A stretch of 39,951 nucleotides of DNA from Bacteroidales bacterium. Its GTDB lineage: Bacteria; Bacteroidota; Bacteroidia; Bacteroidales; UBA932. The notes under the pieces are model-generated. The model worked only from the letters and a program-made list of their open reading frames with translations, was not told the DNA's origin and did no database searches. The stretch lies in assembly GCA_028724885.1 (NCBI GenBank), contig JAQYTJ010000020.1:1-39951 (forward strand). The letters are read 5' to 3'. This document shows positions 34,855 to 39,951 of this stretch, piece by piece. A program made the position numbers and the translations under genes. Numbering within the stretch: position 1 is the stretch's first letter; each line of letters opens with the position of its first letter.

Positions 34855-34991
34855 TTATTACCTTACCACCCCGTCATCCAGAGCCGAGTCTATCCCTACG
34901 TTTGCAATTGTCGGGCACACATGTTTGCGTCAGAAGTCACTATACAACATAATGGCCTGCCCAGCCCCGCTTCTAAAAGCACCACTGTGAA

Positions 34992-37900
34992 TCATCGAGG
35001 CTGGGCGGGCTCGTAATGCAGGTTCTTTGGCAGGGAGGAGCAGTGCGAGGCTATGGCTAGGTTTTCTTCGCTTGGGTCGGAGGCGCAGACTTCGGTCTCC
35101 GGATGCATCAGGGCATACAGCAGGGAGTATGCCCCTATGCCGCAATCAGGAATTTCAATCTCTTTAGGCGAATCACCGTTATGCAGATAGTCCACGTTGC
35201 CGAGGTTGCGTAGGGCTTGGCGGGCGCGGGTCTCGAGGTCAGCGCCTTTGTAGAGATACTTGCTCAGGACATAGCCGGCAAAATATTCAGGAGTCTCCAG
35301 ACGACGACGCAAGGCATCATATTCATTTATCATGGCATGCCTGAAAGTCTTTGCGGCGTCATGATAATCGGTCGCTGGTGGCATCCTGCGTCCTATCTGT
35401 AGATGAATGGCCCCTTTGCGCAGCATGAAATCGCTCTTTGGCAGCACGTGATTTGCCCCATGCAGGCAGACAGGGACTATATCCAGCCCGAGCGTCTGGG
35501 AAACATAGAATGCCCCCTTGTGGAATCGCCCGATGCTGCCATCCATTGTCCGGGTGCCCTCCGGGAATACTATTATCGAATATCCCCTGGCAACCAGGTT
35601 CCTGATTTTGTCCATATTCTTTTCCAGCCCCTCGGCGATCGGATGGCATTCCGCCTTGTGCAGCAGGTAGCCGTAGAGCGGATTGTTCCAAACCCAGTCA
35701 TTGGTTGCGAAAACCAGCTTGGGATGCATCAGTAGCAGGCAGATGGCGTCGAAATGGGACTGGTGGTTGGCGATGATGACTGCGGGCTTGTCAAAGGTGG
35801 TCCCGAAAGGGTTCTCCATCGTGAATCTGACTCCTGGAATGCGCATGACTATGAATTTGGACAGCTTGCTGATGAAGCGGTGATAGCTCTCGGCAGCCTC
35901 CTCGCCCTTGCGGAAAAGGAAATGGAAGAATGTGTAGGGATAGACGAACAGGAACATTATCAGGGCGAATGCGCAGATGGAATAAAGCGACCTTGCCAGC
36001 CTGCCGAGAGTGATAGGGACGTCCCTCTTGATGCCTTTCCTGAGGGTCAGCCAGTTGAATATGACCGGAGGCAGGTAATATGCCATGGCGACCACCACGA
36101 ACATGCCTATCACCGTTACGATTCCCAGCGAGCGCATCGCAGGGTGCTTTGCCAGCACCAGCGCGCCAATGCCTATGAACATGATGAGCGCCGAATTGAA
36201 TATGCTGTTTTTATATGTCGAGAGCCGTTTTTTGCCGTAGGCATATTCATAAATCATGGCCTCCGTCATGAATATGGTGTAGTCATCGCCCTGCCCGAAA
36301 ATGAAGGTAGCCAGGATGATGTTCACTATGTTGAAGCGAATATCGAACATCCCCATTATGCCGAGAATCCAGAACCAGCTGACAGCCAATGGGATGAATG
36401 CGAGGAGGCTGAGTTCCAGGCGGCGGAAGCTGAGGCAGAGGAATATGAATACAACCAAGCTGCAAACTATTCCAATGAAGTCGAAGTTTTCCGAAAGCAC
36501 TGAGGCTAGCCTGCTGCTTATGTCGCTGGAATCGAAAACCAAGGTGCCGTTCCCGTCGGCAGCGTCTTTGATGTCCTGCCGGAAGTCCGGGTCTTGGTAA
36601 TATATCTTATTGACGATGCGGTACCCGTTGCTTCCAGACAGGACGTAAGTCCCATCGAAGGCAGCCGCCAGAGGCGAGTCCATAGTGATGGCGTGAGGCA
36701 CGGGGGCTGAACTCAGAAGGCTCATGAACGGGGCGAAAGCATTCTCGGAGAAGCCAGCCATGGCACTTTCCGCCCGAAACTCTTCGCTCAGTCGTTCCGC
36801 CTTCCCATTGCCCCAGAAAGCGTTCCACCGCTCAATCCTCCTACGCTGCTCCTTAAGGGACGGCAGCATGTTCCCAGCCCCTTTCACCATGACGGAATCG
36901 CCGAATTTCGCAATGCGCTGTCGCAGCTCGTCGTTCCGCTCCAAGGCTTCTTCCAAGGTTGCGCCTTCCGCCATGGCGTACATCTCTTTGCCCTGGTTCT
37001 GCGGCTCCAGAAGCGCCAAAGCCGCCTTTTGCTCCTTGGTCATGAAGTTGATGCTCTGCATGTCAGAATCGAACTTGGTGCGGGTGCTGAATATTCCCAG
37101 CACTACCGTGGAAGCTATGACCGCTACGAACAACCAGCCGCTGGATGGCACCTTATCAGGGAATATTCTGCCGAGCTCCACTGTCCTTGCGCTTGGATTA
37201 CGCCTTCGGACGAAGACCGGCAGGAATATGAGCACGAAGACAATTGTTCCTGCCAGCATCAGGGATGCGAACAAACCCATGTCCTGCATTGCTGTCGCAT
37301 TCAGGAAAATAAGGCAGAGGAAGGCAGCTATGGTCGTTATGTTCCCGATCAGCAGAGGCTCTATCATTTCCTTGAGATTCTGGCGCGGGGATATTCCGGT
37401 TTTAAGGCCGTCCATGAAATGCAGCGGATAATTCACTGCGATCCCGATAATCACGGAGGCTACCCCAAGCACGATGATGGACATGCTGTGGCGTATCAGA
37501 GACATCGCTCCCAGTGCGATGAGCCAGCCGAAGAGGGTTGAGGCTATTATCCAGAAAATGTCGGAAAAGCGTCTGTAAGTTAGAACCAGCAGCAAGCCTA
37601 TCAATATCATTGCCAGCGAGATGGCGAGCATGCTGTCTTTCTTGATCTGCGTGGCGTTGCCTGCAGCTATCAGCGGAGCCCCAACTGCGCTGATCTCTAT
37701 GTCAGGATGTCCTGCCTCGGTGCTGTCTATGGCTTCTTGCACCATTGCGGCCACCTTGGCATTCATTGCGGACTCGCTAGTGCCGAATGGAGATGTCAGG
37801 AAGGCAATGCCCTTGCCGTCTTTCAGGAATATGTAATCGTCGGCTACCGTGTAATCGTCGTTGGCAGTTGTCGTCCTAAGCCGCTGGAGGATAGGCGAAA

Positions 37901-38486
37901 ACAAGTGCAATGGGTCTTGGCTTATGTTTTCTGCGACCATGTCTCCGGTCGGAAACATCAGTGCTTGCTTGTCTGCCTGCAACTGATTTTTCACGAAGCC
38001 TGGAGTGCTGAGCAGAGAATCTATGCGTCTGTAATCGTCCTCTGTCAGGAACAGCGGGTAGCTCCCTATGACAGCTTCCAACATAGCTGCCGCCTTGTCG
38101 CCATCTACTCTTATCTGCCTCCCAGCAATCATATTCGTAGAATCGATTCTTGCGAAAACCTCCCCGAACGCATCCATCGCCTCCTCGATGGCATATTCAT
38201 AATCCTCGTCACCGTCGCCGTTCACGTCGGCAGCCTCGGATCCCTCATTATCATTTGCGGCATGAGAGAAGATAAGCACTATGTTGTTCTTCTTGCCAAG
38301 GTCCTCGTACGCCTCCGAATATTTCTTGCTCTCCTCCTCTCCAGGCAGGAATTTGGCAATGTCCTCCTCATAGTCCAGCCTTGTGGCAAGCAGACCACAT
38401 CCGGCTGCGATGACGATAGCGATAATCGCTGCTATCCACCTTCTCTCGGCCAGGAAATCGAAAACTTTCAGGAAGAACTTTGCCAT
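34992..38486 (-). CDS. MMPL/RND-type exporter fused to PlsC acyltransferase and a methyltransferase-like tail
   Basis: The product has 1164 residues. Residues 1 to about 840 are an MMPL (RND superfamily) transporter: a first membrane helix at 15-33, a periplasmic domain to about 285, a six-helix bundle, then the second half with FIFGQGDDYTIFMTEA near residue 735. Residues about 870-1085 are a PlsC acyltransferase with NHQSHFD (near 906) and FPEGTR (near 970). The last 55 residues (IEIPDCGIGAYSLLYAL, then CASDPSEENLAIA) look like motifs I and II of a SAM methyltransferase, cut short. Such exporters move lipids or aryl-polyene-type pigments. An acidic Asp/Glu/Gly run (EAADVNGDGDEDYEYA, near 85) is odd. 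It is a single gene. Confidence 0.88.
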   Translation of the reverse strand: MAKFFLKVFDFLAERRWIAAIIAIVIAAGCGLLATRLDYEEDIAKFLPGEEESKKYSEAYEDLGKKNNIVLIFSHAANDNEGSEAADVNGDGDEDYEYAIEEAMDAFGEVFARIDSTNMIAGRQIRVDGDKAAAMLEAVIGSYPLFLTEDDYRRIDSLLSTPGFVKNQLQADKQALMFPTGDMVAENISQDPLHLFSPILQRLRTTTANDDYTVADDYIFLKDGKGIAFLTSPFGTSESAMNAKVAAMVQEAIDSTEAGHPDIEISAVGAPLIAAGNATQIKKDSMLAISLAMILIGLLLVLTYRRFSDIFWIIASTLFGWLIALGAMSLIRHSMSIIVLGVASVIIGIAVNYPLHFMDGLKTGISPRQNLKEMIEPLLIGNITTIAAFLCLIFLNATAMQDMGLFASLMLAGTIVFVLIFLPVFVRRRNPSARTVELGRIFPDKVPSSGWLFVAVIASTVVLGIFSTRTKFDSDMQSINFMTKEQKAALALLEPQNQGKEMYAMAEGATLEEALERNDELRQRIAKFGDSVMVKGAGNMLPSLKEQRRRIERWNAFWGNGKAERLSEEFRAESAMAGFSENAFAPFMSLLSSAPVPHAITMDSPLAAAFDGTYVLSGSNGYRIVNKIYYQDPDFRQDIKDAADGNGTLVFDSSDISSRLASVLSENFDFIGIVCSLVVFIFLCLSFRRLELSLLAFIPLAVSWFWILGIMGMFDIRFNIVNIILATFIFGQGDDYTIFMTEAMIYEYAYGKKRLSTYKNSIFNSALIMFIGIGALVLAKHPAMRSLGIVTVIGMFVVVAMAYYLPPVIFNWLTLRKGIKRDVPITLGRLARSLYSICAFALIMFLFVYPYTFFHFLFRKGEEAAESYHRFISKLSKFIVMRIPGVRFTMENPFGTTFDKPAVIIANHQSHFDAICLLLMHPKLVFATNDWVWNNPLYGYLLHKAECHPIAEGLEKNMDKIRNLVARGYSIIVFPEGTRTMDGSIGRFHKGAFYVSQTLGLDIVPVCLHGANHVLPKSDFMLRKGAIHLQIGRRMPPATDYHDAAKTFRHAMINEYDALRRRLETPEYFAGYVLSKYLYKGADLETRARQALRNLGNVDYLHNGDSPKEIEIPDCGIGAYSLLYALMHPETEVCASDPSEENLAIASHCSSLPKNLHYEPAQPR

Positions 38487-38675
38487 AGTCTCGCAAGTTA
38501 GGGATTTTCAGCCGAAAATCAGCTAATCCATCTGGATTTCATCGAAAAGGAGGCTAAAGAACCAGCCTTCCATTTGGAATGGACAAATCTTTCCATTGCT
38601 AATGGATGCTAATATCCATCTGTAACGGAATCCTTAGCCGAAAAAGGAGTGGATGTTTCTGCAAAATACTGATAG
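38487..38675. promoter_or_regulatory. Dyad-rich spacer upstream of the MMPL fusion gene
   Basis: At least five perfect short dyads lie in 120 bp: GATTTTC-AGCC-GAAAATC (38503-38520), AATCCA-TC-TGGATT (38525-38538), CCATT-TGG-AATGG (38570-38582), CCATT-GCT-AATGG (38593-38605) and ATGGAT-N6-ATCCAT (38602-38619). The two CCATT-N3-AATGG sites are 23 bp apart, close to two helical turns, as expected for a dimeric regulator bound on one face. The first dyad would be a hairpin in the mRNA leader. No clear TAnnTTTG is visible. Confidence 0.5.
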
Positions 38676-39951
38676 CTACAGCTTTCCGTGTTTGCGGAAC
38701 CAGATGAGGAAGCCTATGCAGATGAGGACCGAGAGCAGGGAGCCGATTGGAGCGGCGAGGCCCATCGGGAAGAGGGTGTCTGGGAAATTCACTGAAAATA
38801 TGTAGGATAGGGGCACTCTTGCCAATATGATGGAAGCCACGTTGTGAATGAATGACACGATAGAATAGCCGTAAGCCACGAAGTAGCCGCTGAGGCAGAA
38901 ATGGATGCCGGCGAACACCGTGTCTATGACATAACTCCTGAAATATTGCCCACCTGCGTGGATGACCTCAGGGTCCGATGTGAACCATCCGACTATAGGT
39001 TCTGCAGTGAACTGTATGAGTATGGCCATGAGCATTCCATAGCTCAAGGCAATCATCACGGCATATCTTAGGGTCAGTCGGCATCTCTGGGCTTTGCCTG
39101 CGCCGATGTTCTGTGCCGTCATCGTGGACACGGTGGAAAGCATTGCAGATGGCACCAGGAACAGCATCCCGATGAGCTTCTCCACTATCCCGACGGCAGC
39201 GGAATCCACTAGGCCGCGATTGTTCGCTATCACGGTTATCGCAAGGAAAGCTATCTGTATGAATCCATCCTGGAGCGCTATCGGCGTGCCGATTTTAAGT
39301 ATCGTCGAGAGCGTAGGGCGGTCTGGCCGCAGGTCATGTTTATGGAACCGTATTCCTAACCCTTTGCGCCTCAGGTAGAAGAGCGAGACGACGACGCTGA
39401 AAGTCTGAGAGAGCGTGGTGCCTAGGGCAGCCCCTGCAGGTCCCATATTCATGGAGCCTATGAATATAAAATCCAGCAATATATTAAATGCGCATGCCAC
39501 CGCCACGAAGTACATCGGGCTCTTGCTGTCCCCGATGCCTCTGAATATGGAGGCGATTACGTTGTATGCCGTTATGAAAGGAATGCCGATGAAACATATT
39601 CTTAGGTAGTCGGCAGTGCCGTCGGTCGCTTCGGCGGGGGTTGACATCACGCTCACTATCGGCCTTGCGATGAGCAGGAGAACCGTTGCCGTCACGACTG
39701 AAACTGCGATGAACAGTGAGACCGAGCTTCCTATTGCCTTGGATGCCCCTCCTTCGTTTTTAGCCCCGACCGCCCTTGCCAGCGTGACGGTGGAGCCCAT
39801 AGCCAGCCCGACGATCATGACCGTAAGAAAATGCATGAACTGGCTGCCGATTGACACGGCGGTAGTGCTGGCCACTCCGTCGTACAGTCCGATTACGAAC
39901 AGGTCCGCGAGTCCGTAGAGCAGCTGCATGAAATAGGAAAGCAGATATGGC
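38676..39951 (-). CDS. MATE-family efflux transporter (5' end cut by window edge)
   Basis: At least 424 residues are present. The frame stays open past the ATG at 39929 to the edge, and the upstream codons read PYLLSYF before MQLLYGLADLFVIG, which is the usual MATE start region. So that ATG is internal and the true start lies outside the window. About twelve membrane spans in two repeats are visible, with conserved ARAVGA (near the first repeat), IGDSKSPMYF and MTAQNIGAGKAQRC. MATE proteins export drugs or metabolites using Na+ or H+ gradients; the substrate is unknown. The gene lies upstream of the MMPL fusion on the same strand, 189 bp away. Confidence 0.93.
   Translation of the reverse strand, partial: PYLLSYFMQLLYGLADLFVIGLYDGVASTTAVSIGSQFMHFLTVMIVGLAMGSTVTLARAVGAKNEGGASKAIGSSVSLFIAVSVVTATVLLLIARPIVSVMSTPAEATDGTADYLRICFIGIPFITAYNVIASIFRGIGDSKSPMYFVAVACAFNILLDFIFIGSMNMGPAGAALGTTLSQTFSVVVSLFYLRRKGLGIRFHKHDLRPDRPTLSTILKIGTPIALQDGFIQIAFLAITVIANNRGLVDSAAVGIVEKLIGMLFLVPSAMLSTVSTMTAQNIGAGKAQRCRLTLRYAVMIALSYGMLMAILIQFTAEPIVGWFTSDPEVIHAGGQYFRSYVIDTVFAGIHFCLSGYFVAYGYSIVSFIHNVASIILARVPLSYIFSVNFPDTLFPMGLAAPIGSLLSVLICIGFLIWFRKHGKL

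Larger units (their letters stand above)
33785..34991. other. 1.2-kb non-coding repeat island between convergent genes
   Basis: No convincing gene lies here. Short open frames (for example 34223-34417 plus, 34581-34952 plus, 34538-34732 minus) have odd composition and run across repeats. The stretch contains a 16-bp direct repeat, a 19-bp tandem array, a 22-bp tandem array ending in a REP-like palindrome, a perfect 32-bp direct repeat, a possible 143-bp structured element, and a second REP-like palindrome. Lying between two gene 3' ends, it is a tolerant site for such sequence to collect. Confidence 0.8.

Noticed and set aside
34538..34952. Overlapping frames on both strands across the 143-bp element
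   Set aside because: They translate the inverted repeats and the REP-like palindrome (giving RHPELVSGF), which is typical of spurious repeat-encoded peptides.
35754..38501. Several long plus-strand frames opposite the MMPL fusion (for example 35754-36503 and 37707-38501)
   Set aside because: They mirror the GC-rich coding pattern of the fusion gene, are rich in His, Tyr, Glu and Asp, and show no domain.
39929..39951. ATG 39929 as the true start of the MATE gene
   Set aside because: The frame continues in family-like sequence (PYLLSYF) to the window edge, so the gene is cut there.
1..39951. tRNA, rRNA, insertion sequences or prophage
   Set aside because: I looked in all spacers and found no cloverleaf-like sequence, rRNA-like stretch, transposase or phage gene; short spacers leave little room.

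Overview
The window looks like the chromosome of a gut-associated member of the Bacteroidales (Bacteroidota); I cannot name a genus. Three things support this. The promoters fit the Bacteroidota -7 consensus TAnnTTTG, with eight good matches upstream of genes. The gene content is typical of the order: mreBCD-mrdA-rodA, topA with C-terminal GYGPYI-like repeats, DUF234-type ATPases, GH29/GH33/GH109 glycosidases, and an MMPL-PlsC fusion. The secreted enzymes carry lipoprotein or Sec signals. Most of the window is densely packed chromosome, and I saw no rRNA, tRNA, CRISPR array, phage or transposase.

Layout. 119-5776 (minus) is the rod-shape cluster mreB-mreC-mreD-mrdA-rodA, with overlapping genes. 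5858-13850 is housekeeping: ispD, an Lrp/AsnC regulator, topA, a bifunctional PBP1A, ddl and prmC, ending in a strong intrinsic terminator. 13952-18622 holds an orphan lipoprotein, a U32 peptidase-family (RlhA-like) protein and a DUF234-type AAA ATPase. An upstream region with repeated TTGGCTGAATA dyads separates the ATPase from 18855-23573, which reads sufB-pnuC-sufC-(short)sufD-ispE. 23567-33784 is a loose host-glycan region: sialidase plus esterase, GH29 fucosidase lipoprotein, a secreted alpha/beta hydrolase and a GH109-like lipoprotein. Interleaved with these are a DUF362 ferredoxin-like protein, a small secreted protein, an acyltransferase and a PaaK-like adenylate-forming ligase. 33785-34991 is a 1.2-kb non-coding island full of tandem, direct and inverted repeats. 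34992-38486 is a 1164-residue MMPL-PlsC-methyltransferase-like fusion, with a cluster of short dyads upstream. The right edge cuts a MATE transporter.

How the genes fit together. MreBCD, PBP2, RodA, PBP1A and Ddl supply precursor and machinery for cell-wall elongation. IspD and IspE are two steps of the MEP isoprenoid pathway, whose last steps need Fe-S enzymes and hence SUF. Sialidase, fucosidase and the GH109-like enzyme would together trim sialic acid, fucose and GalNAc from mucin-type glycans.

The most unusual signal is not a gene. The hexamer GAATAT (and its complement ATATTC) occurs about 125 times by my hand count, roughly five times the chance expectation. It appears in all reading frames and both strands, while sister hexamers such as CAATAT occur only about a dozen times per strand. 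This resembles a highly iterated genomic word (HIP1-like, uptake-like or methylation-related). Other points for a second look are the short SufD with pnuC inside the SUF operon, the repeat island with a possible 143-bp MITE or structured RNA, and the paired CCATT-N3-AATGG dyads upstream of the MMPL fusion.
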